A DNA stretch of 64,000 bases from Streptomyces sp. PKU-EA00015 (GTDB taxonomy: Bacteria; Actinomycetota; Actinomycetes; Streptomycetales; Streptomycetaceae). Where the stretch lies: assembly GCF_013387495.1 (NCBI RefSeq), contig NZ_JABZEE010000038.1, positions 92,715-156,714 on the forward strand. Reading direction: 5' to 3'. The notes below the pieces were generated by a model. The model did no database searches, was not told the DNA's origin, and was given only the letters and a program-made list of their open reading frames with translations. Positions within the stretch are counted from its first letter, which is position 1; each line of letters begins with the position of its first letter. Below, piece after piece: positions 51,327 through 61,186 of the stretch. The translations under genes were made by a program, and so were the position numbers.

Positions 51327-54092
51327 TTACGAGTGAGTCTCTCCCCGGATCACGGCGAGCACTCCATCCAATTCGTCCGGTTTCACGAGAACGTCACGCG
51401 CCTTGGACCCCTCACTGGGGCCGACGATGTTGCGCGACTCCATGAGGTCCATCAGCCGGCCGGCCTTCGCGAAGCCCACGCGCAGCTTGCGCTGGAGCAT
51501 CGACGTGGAGCCGAACTGCGTGGAAACGACCAGCTCAGCGGCCTGGCACAGCAGGTCGAGGTCGTCGCCGATGTCCTCGTCGATCTCCTTCTTCTGCTTC
51601 GTGCCGACCACGACGTCGTCGCGGAAGACGGGGGCCATTTGGTCCTTGCAGTGCTGTACAACGGCCGCGACCTCTTCCTCTGTGACGAAGGCGCCCTGCA
51701 TACGCGTCGGCTTGTTGGCCCCCATCGGCAGGAACAGCCCGTCGCCCTTGCCGATGAGCTTCTCCGCTCCCGGCTGGTCCAGGATGACCCGGCTGTCCGC
51801 GAGCGAGGAGGTCGCGAACGCGAGCCGTGAGGGCACGTTCGCCTTGATGAGGCCGGTGACGACGTCGACCGAGGGCCGCTGGGTCGCCAGTACCAGATGG
51901 ATGCCGGCCGCGCGCGCCAACTGCGTGATGCGCACGATGGCGTCCTCGACGTCCCTCGGGGCGACCATCATCAGGTCCGCGAGTTCGTCGACGATGACCA
52001 GCAGGTACGGGTACGGCTGGAGCTCGCGCTCGCTGCCCTCGGGCGGCTTGACCTTGCCGTTGCGCACGGCCTGGTTGAAGTCGTCGATGTGCCGGTACCC
52101 GTAGGCCGCGAGGTCGTCGTAGCGCAGATCCATCTCGCGCACCACCCACTGCAGAGCCTCGGCGGCCCGCTTGGGGTTGGTGATGATCGGCGTGATCAGG
52201 TGCGGGATGCCCTCGTACGCGGTGAGCTCGACCCGCTTGGGATCGACGAGCACCATCCGGACGTCCTCCGGGGTCGCTCTTATCATCACCGAGGTGATCA
52301 GGCAGTTGATGCAGGACGACTTGCCGGAGCCGGTGGCGCCGGCGACCAGGACGTGCGGCATCTTGGCGAGGTTGGCCATCACGTAGCCGCCCTCGACGTC
52401 CTTGCCGAGCGCCACGAGCATCGGGTGGTCGTCCTCGGCAGCGTCCGCGAGGCGCAGCACGTCGCCGAGGTTGACCATCTCGCGGTCGGTGTTGGGGATC
52501 TCGATGCCGACCGCGGACTTGCCGGGGATCGGCGAGATGATCCGCACGTCGGGGCTCGCGACCGCGTACGCGATGTTCTTGGTCAGGGCCGTGATGCGCT
52601 CGACCTTCACGGCCGGGCCGAGCTCCACCTCGTAGCGGGTGACCGTGGGGCCACGGGTGAAGCCGGTGACGGCCGCGTCGACCTTGAACTCCATGAAGAC
52701 GTTGGTCAGCGAGGCGACGACCGCGTCGTTGGCGGCACTGCGCGTCTTGCCCGGGCCGCCGCGCTCCAGCAGGTCCAGCGAGGGCAGCGCGTACGTGATG
52801 TCGCCCGACAACTGCAGCTGCTCGGCGCGCGCCGGCAGGGGCTGGGACTCCTCGGGCGCCGGCTTCGTCAGATCGGGTACGGAGCTCTTGGCCGCCGGCT
52901 TCTGCGGCTCCGGCCCGGCCTCCTCGGGCTCGCGCGCGGTGGGTACCTGCGAGGCCGCCCGCCGGCGCTCGGCGGTGACGTCGCGCGTGAGGTCGGCGAC
53001 GAGCGGGGAGGGCGGCATGCCGTTCAGCACGGCTCCGTCGAGAGCGGCCGCCGCTGCCGCGGCGACGTCCACGGCGTCCATCTCGCGGCCCATGGCGGGC
53101 TGCACCGACGGCCGGCGCGGTCGTCTGCGCCGTTGGAGCGCCTCCTGCTCGGCGTGATCGGGGGCGTAGGCGTCGTCCTCGTCCGGGCGGCGCGCGGCGG
53201 AGCGACGCTGACGGCCGGGCAGGGACTCGCGCCACTGGTCGTCGAAGCTCTGGTCGTCGCGGGTGCCCTCATCGGGCTCGGGCGCGGCGTCGACCAGGCC
53301 GAGCTTGGAGCCGAGCAGGCGCAGGCGCTGGGGGATGGCGTTGACGGGAGTCGCGGTCACGACGAGCAGGCCGAAGACGGTGAGCAGCACCAGCAGCGGG
53401 ACCGCCAGCACCTCGCCCATCATGAAGATCATCGGCTTGGACGCGGCCCAGCCGATCAGGCCGCCGGCGTCCTGCATGGCCTCGGTGCCGTCCCCGCGGC
53501 CGGGCGATCCGCAGGCGATGTGGACCTGGCCGAGCACGCCGACGACGAGCGCGGACAGACCGATCACGATCCGGCCGTTGGCGTCGGGCTTCTCGGGATA
53601 GAGGATCAGACGCACGCCGATCGCGCCGAGCAGCAGGGGGACGAGCAGATCGAGGCGTCCGAAGGCGCCCGTCACGAGCATCTCGACGAGATCGCCGACC
53701 GGCCCGCGCAGATTCGACCACGTGCCGGCCGCGACGATGAGCGCGAGGCCCAGGAGCAGCAGCGCGAGGCCGTCCTTGCGGTGCGCCGGGTCAAGTCCCT
53801 TGGCGCCACGCCCTATCCCGCGGAACATCGCGCCCACCGCGTGGGCGAGGCCGAGCCAGAGGGCGCGCGCGAGCCGGTACACGCCCCCGGTGGGGGACGG
53901 TGCGGGCTTGGGCGCAGCCGTCTTGCGGACCGCGGCCTTCTTCGCCGGTGCCCTTTTCGCGGGTGCGGACTTCTTCGCAGCGGTCTTCTTGGCGGGCGCC
54001 GCCTTCTTCGCCGCGCCGGTCGTACGGCCGGTCCGCGGCTTCGCGGTGCCCGCCGTGCCCTGGGCACCCTTGCCGGACGTACGTGAGGCCAT
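51327..54092 (-). CDS. ftsK: FtsK/SpoIIIE-family DNA translocase
   Basis: 921 aa from ATG 54092. Pumps chromosomal DNA at septa. The N-terminal ~70 residues are Lys/Ala/Pro-rich (AAKKAAPAKKTAAKK, histone H1-like), then four membrane helices (~100-250). A long charged linker follows. The motor has AGATGSGKS near 587 and VIVDELADLMM near 704. The gamma winged helix (~850-921) reads KOPS-like sites in relatives. Linker contains Arg-rich and Glu-rich blocks. Confidence 0.96.
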   Translation of the reverse strand: MASRTSGKGAQGTAGTAKPRTGRTTGAAKKAAPAKKTAAKKSAPAKRAPAKKAAVRKTAAPKPAPSPTGGVYRLARALWLGLAHAVGAMFRGIGRGAKGLDPAHRKDGLALLLLGLALIVAAGTWSNLRGPVGDLVEMLVTGAFGRLDLLVPLLLGAIGVRLILYPEKPDANGRIVIGLSALVVGVLGQVHIACGSPGRGDGTEAMQDAGGLIGWAASKPMIFMMGEVLAVPLLVLLTVFGLLVVTATPVNAIPQRLRLLGSKLGLVDAAPEPDEGTRDDQSFDDQWRESLPGRQRRSAARRPDEDDAYAPDHAEQEALQRRRRPRRPSVQPAMGREMDAVDVAAAAAAALDGAVLNGMPPSPLVADLTRDVTAERRRAASQVPTAREPEEAGPEPQKPAAKSSVPDLTKPAPEESQPLPARAEQLQLSGDITYALPSLDLLERGGPGKTRSAANDAVVASLTNVFMEFKVDAAVTGFTRGPTVTRYEVELGPAVKVERITALTKNIAYAVASPDVRIISPIPGKSAVGIEIPNTDREMVNLGDVLRLADAAEDDHPMLVALGKDVEGGYVMANLAKMPHVLVAGATGSGKSSCINCLITSVMIRATPEDVRMVLVDPKRVELTAYEGIPHLITPIITNPKRAAEALQWVVREMDLRYDDLAAYGYRHIDDFNQAVRNGKVKPPEGSERELQPYPYLLVIVDELADLMMVAPRDVEDAIVRITQLARAAGIHLVLATQRPSVDVVTGLIKANVPSRLAFATSSLADSRVILDQPGAEKLIGKGDGLFLPMGANKPTRMQGAFVTEEEVAAVVQHCKDQMAPVFRDDVVVGTKQKKEIDEDIGDDLDLLCQAAELVVSTQFGSTSMLQRKLRVGFAKAGRLMDLMESRNIVGPSEGSKARDVLVKPDELDGVLAVIRGETHS

Positions 54093-54227
54093 GGTGGTGA
54101 GGTTACCGGTGTTGACGGCAGCGGACACGTGTGCCCACTGCTTCACCCGTTCGTGTCGTGCCTGGAGCGGCAGTGAACTGACGCTCCCTCAGGGGCTGGT
54201 GGCCTCTGCGGCGCCGCCCGCGACGAA

Positions 54228-54911
54228 TCAGCTCTGGGACGGCAGCGTCGGCGCGCCCCCGCCGGTGCCGGGCTCCAGGGCGTCGAGCGCGCGGCGCAGC
54301 CCGGTGAGCTTGCGCTCGAGATGGGCGGCGGTCGCCACCGCCGCGGCGTCGGCGGAGTCGTCGTCGAGCTGCTTGGACAGCGCCTCGGCCTGCTCCTCAA
54401 CTGCCGCGAGCCTCGCTGAGAGTTCCGCGAGGAGGCCGGCGGGCTCGCGGCTGCCGCCGGATTCGGCCTGGCCGGCGCCTTCCAGCTGGAGCCGCAGCAG
54501 TGCCGCCTGCTCGCGCAGTTGGCAGTTCTTCATGTAGAGCTCGACGAACACCGACACCTTGGCGCGCAGCACCCAGGGGTCGAACGGCTTGGAGATGTAG
54601 TCGACGGCACCTGCGGCGTACCCACGGAAGGTGTGGTGGGGGCCGTGGTTGATCGCGGTGAGGAAGATGATCGGGATGTCACGGGTCCGCTCACGCCGCT
54701 TGATGTGCGCGGCGGTCTCGAAGCCGTCCATTCCCGGCATCTGAACATCCAGCAGAATGACCGCGAAGTCGTCCGTCAGCAGCGCCTTGAGCGCTTCCTC
54801 CCCTGACGATGCCCGCACCAGTGTCTGATCGAGCGCGGAGAGGATGGCCTCCAGCGCGAGCAGATTCTCCGGCCGGTCATCGACCAGGAGGATCTTGGCC
54901 TTCTGCACCAT
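54228..54911 (-). CDS. osaB: Response regulator OsaB-like
   Basis: 227 aa, ATG at 54911 with GAGGA upstream. Receiver domain with LLVDDRPEN, phospho-Asp in LLDVQMPGMDG near residue 54 and the KPFD switch. The C-terminal half is a predicted coiled coil, with no DNA-binding domain. In S. coelicolor OsaB partners OsaA and is needed for aerial growth under osmotic stress. It sits directly downstream of osaA (274-base gap). Confidence 0.85.
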   Translation of the reverse strand: MVQKAKILLVDDRPENLLALEAILSALDQTLVRASSGEEALKALLTDDFAVILLDVQMPGMDGFETAAHIKRRERTRDIPIIFLTAINHGPHHTFRGYAAGAVDYISKPFDPWVLRAKVSVFVELYMKNCQLREQAALLRLQLEGAGQAESGGSREPAGLLAELSARLAAVEEQAEALSKQLDDDSADAAAVATAAHLERKLTGLRRALDALEPGTGGGAPTLPSQS

Positions 54912-55185
54912 GCCCCGTCCTCCTCGCCCCGGCATGGGGTCTCTCCGGCTCGAAGAGCCGGAGGACGCACCGGGCGCCGCCCCAGGGGACGACTCCCTTG
55001 CGTCGCCCGTCCTTGTGCCGGTCATCGTAGCCGCACCCCGCCCGTCGCCACACCCTGTCACCGTGATGTCACTGTGCACGCACCAAAAACGTGGGGGGAG
55101 ACCGGATAGTTCCCCGTAAATCTCAGCCCCACACGCTTTCGAACGCGATCGATCAGCAACAACCTGTGATTCGGACGGGATCCGC

Positions 55186-58100
55186 TCACTTGGCGTTCAT
55201 CCACTGCTCCATCACGGAGAGGAGATGGTCGGGATCGACCGGCTTCGTCACGTAATCCGATGCTCCGGACTCGATCGCCTTCTCCCGGTCCCCCTTCATC
55301 GCCTTCGCGGTCAGAGCGATGATCGGCAGACCCGCGAACTGCGGCATCCTGCGGATCGCCGTCGTCGTCGCGTACCCGTCCATCTCCGGCATCATGATGT
55401 CCATCAGTACGACTGTCACATCATCGTGCTGCTCCAGGACTTCGATGCCCTCACGGCCGTTCTCCGCGTACAGCACGGACAGGCCGTGCTGCTCGAGCAC
55501 GCTCGTCAGAGCGAACACGTTGCGGATGTCGTCGTCGACGATCAGCACCTTCTCGCCGTCGAACGCGAACACCCGCCGCTCCTCGGCCCCCTCCTGCCCG
55601 GCCGTCGCATCGACCCACGCCTGCGCCTCCCCGGACTGTGCCTGACGCCCGCTCCTCGCGTTCAGAGCCTTACGGCGCCGGCGCAGCAGCGCCGCCGGCC
55701 CCACGGAGGGCCCGGCCGGACGCGAGGGAGCGGTCCGCGCCTGTGCGCCCACGTCCTCCGCGTCCATCTCCTCGTCCTGCGCACCGCCCGTCCCGGGCTC
55801 GAGCTGCGGGTACCCGTGCGGCGGCAACTCGGTCGGCTGCAGCGGCAGGTACAGCGTGAACGTGGAGCCCCGGCCCGGCTCGCTCGCCGCGTGGATCTCG
55901 CCGCCGAGCAGCCGCGCGATCTCCCGGCTGATCGACAGCCCCAGACCCGTACCGCCGTACTTCCGGCTGGTCGTGCCGTCCGCCTGCTTGAACGCCTCGA
56001 AGATCACCCGCATCTTGCCGGCCGCGATCCCGATACCCGTGTCCGTCACCGAGAAGGCGATCAGATCCGCGTCCGCGTCCCGCAGCGAGCCCGCCTCCAG
56101 CAACTGCTCCCTGATCGACTGCGGCACATCGGCGCCGGCCGGCCGGATCACCAGCTCCACGGCGCCGCTGTCGGTGAACTTCACCGCGTTCGACAGGAGG
56201 TTGCGCAGCACCTGGAGCAGCCGCTGCTCGTCGGTGTGCAGCGTCGCCGGCAGCTCCGGGGAGACCCGGACCGAGAAGTCGAGCCCCTTCTCCGCCGTCA
56301 GCGGCCGGAACGTGGCCTCGACGTAGTCGACGAGCTGCACCAGCGCGATACGCGTCGGGCTGACGTCCATCTTGCCCGCCTCGACCTTCGACAGGTCGAG
56401 GATGTCGTTGATCAGCTGCAGCAGATCGGAACCGGCGCCGTGGATCGTCTCCGCGAACTCCACCTGCTTCGGCGAGAGATTGGCGTCCGCGTTGTCCGCG
56501 AGCAGCTTCGCGAGGATGAGCAGCGAGTTGAGCGGCGTCCGCAGCTCGTGCGACATGTTCGCGAGGAACTCCGACTTGTAGCGCATGGAGACCGCGAGCT
56601 GCTCCGCCCGCTCCTCCAGCACCTGCCGCGCCTCCTCGATCTCGGTGTTCTTCACCTCGATGTCGCGGTTCTGCTGTGCCAGCAGCTCGGCCTTCTCCTC
56701 CAGCTCGGCGTTGGACGCCTGGAGCGCCTTCTGCCGGTTCTCCAGCTCGGCGGAGCGCTCGCGCAGCTGCTCCGTGAGCTCCTGCGACTGCTTCAGCAGC
56801 ACCTCGGTCTTGGTGTTGACGCTGATCGTGTTGACGCTCGTGGCGATCATCTCGGCGATCTGGTTCAGGAAGTCCCGCTGGATCTGCGTGAACGGCTGGA
56901 ACGACGCCAGCTCGATGACGCCGAGGATCTTCCCCTCGAACAGCACCGGAAGGACGATCACATAAGCCGGCGACGCCTCACCGAGCCCCGATGAGATCTT
57001 CAGGTAACCCGGCGGCACATTGACCTGGATCGTCCGCTTCTCCTCCGCCGCCGTACCGATCAGGGTCTCCCCCGGCCGGAACGACGTCGGCATCAGCCCT
57101 GCCGAGTAGCCGTAACTGCCACGCATGACCAGCTCGTACGACTCGCCGCCGTCCGGCACCTCCTGGCCGCTGCCCGTCGGCATCGCCAGGAAGAACGCAC
57201 CGTGCTGCGCCGAGACGACCGGGGTGAGCTCGCTCATGATCAGCGAGGCCACGTCGTCCAGGTCGCGCCGGCCCTGCATCAGACCGGAGATACGCGCCAG
57301 GTTGCCCTTCAGCCAGTCCTGCTCCTCGTTGGCGAGGGTGGTGTCGCGCAGATTCGCGATCATCGTGTTGATGTTGTCCTGGAGGACCTGGATCTCGCCC
57401 GCCGCGTCCACGTCGATCTTCAGGTTCAGATCGCCGCGGGTCACCGCCGTGGCGACGGCGGCGATGGCGCGCACCTGCCGGGTCAGGTTCCCGGCCATCT
57501 CGTTCACCGACTCGGTCAGGTCGCGCCAGGTGCCGTCGACGTCCCGCACCCGCGCCTGGCCGCCCAGCTGCCCGTCGGTGCCCACCTCACGGGCCACGCG
57601 CGTGACCTCCTCGGCGAACGACGACAGCTGGTCGACCATCGTGTTGATCGTCGTCTTCAGCTCCAGGATCTCGCCCCGCGCATCGATGTCGATCTTGCGC
57701 GTGAGATCGCCCTTCGCGATGGCGGTGGTGACCGTGGCGATCTGCCGCACCTGGCCGGTGAGGTTGGAGGCCATGGAGTTCACCGACTCGGTGAGGTCCT
57801 TCCAGGTGCCGGATACGCCCGGCACGTGCGCCTGACCGCCCAGCCGCCCGTCGGTGCCCACCTCACGGGCCACGCGGGTCACCTCGTCGGCGAAGGACGA
57901 CAGCGTCCGCACCATCGTGTTGACCGTGTCCGCGAGCTCGGCCACCTCGCCGCGCGCCTCGACCGTCACCTTCTTGGTCAGGTCACCGTTGGCGACCGCC
58001 GAGGAGACCCGCGCGATGTTGCGCACCTGGTTGGTCAGGTTGTTGGCCATCAGGTTCACGTTGTCGCTGAGGTCCTTCCAGATGCCGGTGACGCCGCGCA

Positions 58101-60918
58101 CCCGCGCCTGGCCGCCCAGCACACCTTCCGTACCCACCTCGCGGGCGACCCGCGTCACCTCGTCCGCGAAGTCCGACAGCTGGTCGACCATCGTGTTGAC
58201 CGTCGTCACCAGCTCCAGGATCTCGCCCTTGGCGTCGACGGTGATCTTCTTCGACAGGTCGCCCTTGGCGACCGCCGTCGTGACCTCGGCGATGTTGCGC
58301 ACCTGGCTCGTCAGGTTGTTCGCCATGAAGTTGACGGACTGCGTGAGGTCCTTCCAGGTGCCGGAGACGCCCTGCACCTCCGCCTGGCCGCCGAGGATGC
58401 CCTCGGTGCCCACCTCGCGGGCCACCCGGGTCACCTGCTCCGCGAAGTTGGAGAGCTGGTCAACCATCGTGTTGAGCGTGTTCTTCAGCTCCAGGATCTC
58501 GCCGCGCGCGTCCACGTCGATCTTCTGCGACAGATCACCGCGCGCCACCGCCGTCGCGACCTGGGCGATGTTGCGCACCTGGCCGGTGAGGTTCTCGGCC
58601 ATGCCGTTCACCGAGTCCGTCAGATCGCGCCACACGCCGGCCACGCCGGGCACCTGCGCCTGACCACCCAGCCGCCCGTCGGTGCCCACCTCGCGAGCCA
58701 CCCGGGTCACCTGCTCGGCGAACGCGGAGAGCTGGTCGACCATCGTGTTGATGGTGTTCTTCAACTCCAGGATCTCGCCGCGCGCGTCCACGTCGATCTT
58801 CTGCGACAGATCGCCGCGCGCCACCGCCGTCGTCACCTGGGCGATCTGGCGCACCTGGGACGTCAGGTTGCCGGCCATGAAGTTGACGGAGTCCGTCAGC
58901 TCCTTCCACGTACCGCTGACGCCGTCCACGCGGGCCTGCCCGCCGAGCCGGCCCTCGGTGCCCACGTCCCGGGCCATCCGCGTGACCTGGTCGGCGAACG
59001 AGGACAGCTGCGCCACCATGGTGTTCACGGTGTTCTTCAGCTCGAGCATCTCGCCCGCGACGTCGACCGTGACCTTCTGCGACAGGTCACCGTTGGCCAC
59101 CGCCGTCGTCACCTGCGCGATGTCCCTCACCTGCCCGGTGAGGTTACGGAACGCGGTGTTCACCGAATCGGTGAGGTCCTTCCACGTGCCCGCCGCACCC
59201 GGCACCTCGGCCTGCCCGCCCAGCCGGCCCTCGACGCCGACCTCCCGGGCCACCCGGGTCACCTCGGAACCGAACGACTGGAGCTGGTCCACCATGGTGT
59301 TCACGGTGTTCTTCAGCTCGAGCATCTCGCCCGCGACGTCGACCGTGACCTTCTGCGACAGGTCACCGTTGGCCACCGCCGTCGTCACCTGCGCGATGTC
59401 CCTCACCTGCCCGGTGAGGTTACGGAACGCGGTGTTCACCGAATCGGTGAGGTCCTTCCACGTGCCCGCCGCACCCGGCACCTCGGCCTGCCCGCCCAGC
59501 CGGCCCTCGACGCCGACCTCCCGGGCCACCCGGGTCACCTCGGAACCGAACGACTGGAGCTGGTCCACCATGGTGTTCACGGTGTTCTTCAGCTCGAGCA
59601 TCTCGCCCGCGACGTCGACCGTGACCTTCTGCGACAGGTCACCGTTGGCCACCGCCGTCGTCACCTGCGCGATGTCCCTCACCTGTGTGGTCAGGTTGCG
59701 GAAGACGGTGTTCACCGAATCGGTGAGATCCTTCCACGTGCCCGCCGCACCCGGCACCTGCGCCTGACCGCCCAGCAGTCCCTCCGCGCCGACCTCGCTG
59801 GCGACCCGCGTGACCTCGTCCGCGAACGTCCGCAGCGTCTCGGTCATCTGGTTGATCGTCTCGGCGAGCTGCGCCACCTCGCCCCGCGCGCTGACCGTGA
59901 CCTTCTGCGACAGGTCACCGTTGGCCACCGCCGTGGTCACCTCGGCGATGCCCCGCACCTGGGACGTCAGGTTGCCGGCCATCGTGTTCACCGAATCGGT
60001 GAGGTCCTTCCACACACCGGCCACACCCGGAACGGTCGCCTGACCGCCCAGCTCACCCTCCGTGCCCACCTCGCGCGCGACCCTCGTCACCTCGGAGGAG
60101 AAGGACTGGAGCTGGTCCACCATCGTGTTGACGGTGTTCTTCAACTCCAGCATCTCGCCCGCCACATGGACGGTCACCTTCTGCGACAGGTCACCCTTGG
60201 CGACGGCCGTCGTGACCAGCGCGATGTCCCGCACCTGAGCGGTCAGCCGGTACGCCATGGTGTTGACGGAATCCGTGAGGTCCTTCCACGAACCGGACAT
60301 TCCGCGCACTTGTGCCTGGCCGCCGAGCTTGCCCTCGGTACCCACCTCCAGTGCGACCCGCGTCACTTCGTCGGTGAACGCCGACAGCTGGTCCACCAGG
60401 CTGTTCACCGTACGAGCGACCTTCAGGAACTCGCCCCGCAGCGGCCGCACCGTGCCGTCCTGGCCGTCGGTCGACTGCGAACGCAGCTCCATGCGCTGGT
60501 CCAGATCGCCCTCGGCGACCGCCGACAGCACACGGCCGACCTCGGAGACGGGCCGCGCGAGGTCGTCCACCAGCTCGTTGGAGGCGTCGATGGCGGCGGC
60601 CCACGAGCCCTCGCAGGCCCCCGTCTCCAGCCGTTCTGTGAGCTTTCCCTCGCGACCGACCATCCTGCGGACGCGCGCGATCTCCCCGGTGAGATGCAGA
60701 TTACGGTCGGCGACCTCGTTGAAGACCGCCGCGATCTCGGCCATGACGCCGTCGCCGGACACCGTCAGGCGACGCCGGAAGTTCCCGTCGCGCATCGCCA
60801 CCAGAGCCGACATCAGCCTGTTCAGAGCCGCTGTGTCGACTTCGGTTGTCCCATTGTTCCGGGACCGTCCGCCTTTCGCGCGCGCATCCTTGCCACGCGC
60901 CGCCACGCCAGACTCCAC
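55186..60918 (-). CDS. osaA: Giant multi-HAMP hybrid histidine kinase OsaA-like
   Basis: 1910 aa from GTG 60918, with GGGAGGGAC upstream. No membrane segment. About 12 HAMP-type modules of ~92 residues (each with GDL.QK, NTMV, VTRVA.EVG and GGQA) fill residues ~130-1190. A GAF (~1200-1360) and coiled coil follow, then HisKA (NMSHELRTPLNS, His near 1457), HATPase (NLLSNAVKF, GGTGLGLSI), a linker, and a C-terminal REC with phospho-Asp in MDIMMPEMDG near 1836. Two modules are DNA-identical. In S. coelicolor the homologue is part of osmoadaptation. Confidence 0.9.
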   Translation of the reverse strand: MESGVAARGKDARAKGGRSRNNGTTEVDTAALNRLMSALVAMRDGNFRRRLTVSGDGVMAEIAAVFNEVADRNLHLTGEIARVRRMVGREGKLTERLETGACEGSWAAAIDASNELVDDLARPVSEVGRVLSAVAEGDLDQRMELRSQSTDGQDGTVRPLRGEFLKVARTVNSLVDQLSAFTDEVTRVALEVGTEGKLGGQAQVRGMSGSWKDLTDSVNTMAYRLTAQVRDIALVTTAVAKGDLSQKVTVHVAGEMLELKNTVNTMVDQLQSFSSEVTRVAREVGTEGELGGQATVPGVAGVWKDLTDSVNTMAGNLTSQVRGIAEVTTAVANGDLSQKVTVSARGEVAQLAETINQMTETLRTFADEVTRVASEVGAEGLLGGQAQVPGAAGTWKDLTDSVNTVFRNLTTQVRDIAQVTTAVANGDLSQKVTVDVAGEMLELKNTVNTMVDQLQSFGSEVTRVAREVGVEGRLGGQAEVPGAAGTWKDLTDSVNTAFRNLTGQVRDIAQVTTAVANGDLSQKVTVDVAGEMLELKNTVNTMVDQLQSFGSEVTRVAREVGVEGRLGGQAEVPGAAGTWKDLTDSVNTAFRNLTGQVRDIAQVTTAVANGDLSQKVTVDVAGEMLELKNTVNTMVAQLSSFADQVTRMARDVGTEGRLGGQARVDGVSGTWKELTDSVNFMAGNLTSQVRQIAQVTTAVARGDLSQKIDVDARGEILELKNTINTMVDQLSAFAEQVTRVAREVGTDGRLGGQAQVPGVAGVWRDLTDSVNGMAENLTGQVRNIAQVATAVARGDLSQKIDVDARGEILELKNTLNTMVDQLSNFAEQVTRVAREVGTEGILGGQAEVQGVSGTWKDLTQSVNFMANNLTSQVRNIAEVTTAVAKGDLSKKITVDAKGEILELVTTVNTMVDQLSDFADEVTRVAREVGTEGVLGGQARVRGVTGIWKDLSDNVNLMANNLTNQVRNIARVSSAVANGDLTKKVTVEARGEVAELADTVNTMVRTLSSFADEVTRVAREVGTDGRLGGQAHVPGVSGTWKDLTESVNSMASNLTGQVRQIATVTTAIAKGDLTRKIDIDARGEILELKTTINTMVDQLSSFAEEVTRVAREVGTDGQLGGQARVRDVDGTWRDLTESVNEMAGNLTRQVRAIAAVATAVTRGDLNLKIDVDAAGEIQVLQDNINTMIANLRDTTLANEEQDWLKGNLARISGLMQGRRDLDDVASLIMSELTPVVSAQHGAFFLAMPTGSGQEVPDGGESYELVMRGSYGYSAGLMPTSFRPGETLIGTAAEEKRTIQVNVPPGYLKISSGLGEASPAYVIVLPVLFEGKILGVIELASFQPFTQIQRDFLNQIAEMIATSVNTISVNTKTEVLLKQSQELTEQLRERSAELENRQKALQASNAELEEKAELLAQQNRDIEVKNTEIEEARQVLEERAEQLAVSMRYKSEFLANMSHELRTPLNSLLILAKLLADNADANLSPKQVEFAETIHGAGSDLLQLINDILDLSKVEAGKMDVSPTRIALVQLVDYVEATFRPLTAEKGLDFSVRVSPELPATLHTDEQRLLQVLRNLLSNAVKFTDSGAVELVIRPAGADVPQSIREQLLEAGSLRDADADLIAFSVTDTGIGIAAGKMRVIFEAFKQADGTTSRKYGGTGLGLSISREIARLLGGEIHAASEPGRGSTFTLYLPLQPTELPPHGYPQLEPGTGGAQDEEMDAEDVGAQARTAPSRPAGPSVGPAALLRRRRKALNARSGRQAQSGEAQAWVDATAGQEGAEERRVFAFDGEKVLIVDDDIRNVFALTSVLEQHGLSVLYAENGREGIEVLEQHDDVTVVLMDIMMPEMDGYATTTAIRRMPQFAGLPIIALTAKAMKGDREKAIESGASDYVTKPVDPDHLLSVMEQWMNAK
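59013..59685. repeat. Perfect 276-base tandem repeat inside osaA
   Basis: Bases 59013-59685 have a 276-base period with no mismatch over about 2.4 copies; landmark CTCGAGCATC is at 59041, 59317 and 59593. The unit encodes one 92-aa HAMP module. Other modules in the gene have diverged in DNA sequence. Confidence 0.97.
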
Positions 60919-61186
60919 CGTGTCCCTCCCGCAGGGGTTGACCGTACTGCCCGGGCTTACTCAAGAAGCCTGCCCAGTGTTTCACCATGCCGGAACCAGG
61001 CCATAACAGTTCGGCAGCTTCGCATAGCGTCCCCACCCCCGGAGGGCGGAAACAGCCGTAACCGGCATCCGCTCGGACAGCGAAGGTAAGTAACCTGGCA
61101 TCCGGCTGTCCAACCGCCCCGGTCCGCCCGGCGGGGGCGGTGCGGTGCATCTACGACCACCGGGCACGGGGAGGGGCAAGCCGATC

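Noticed and set aside
51897..54086. 729-codon open frame antisense to ftsK
   Set aside because: Composition is the reverse image of ftsK codons; no recognisable motifs.
59013..59685. Regular repeats resembling a CRISPR array
   Set aside because: Period is 276 bases, repeats are in-frame coding HAMP modules with no spacers.
57202..61089. 1295-codon open frame on the plus strand
   Set aside because: It is antisense to osaA throughout and its composition (LGDVAHLAGQV-like repeats) mirrors the HAMP repeats; high-GC shadow frame.
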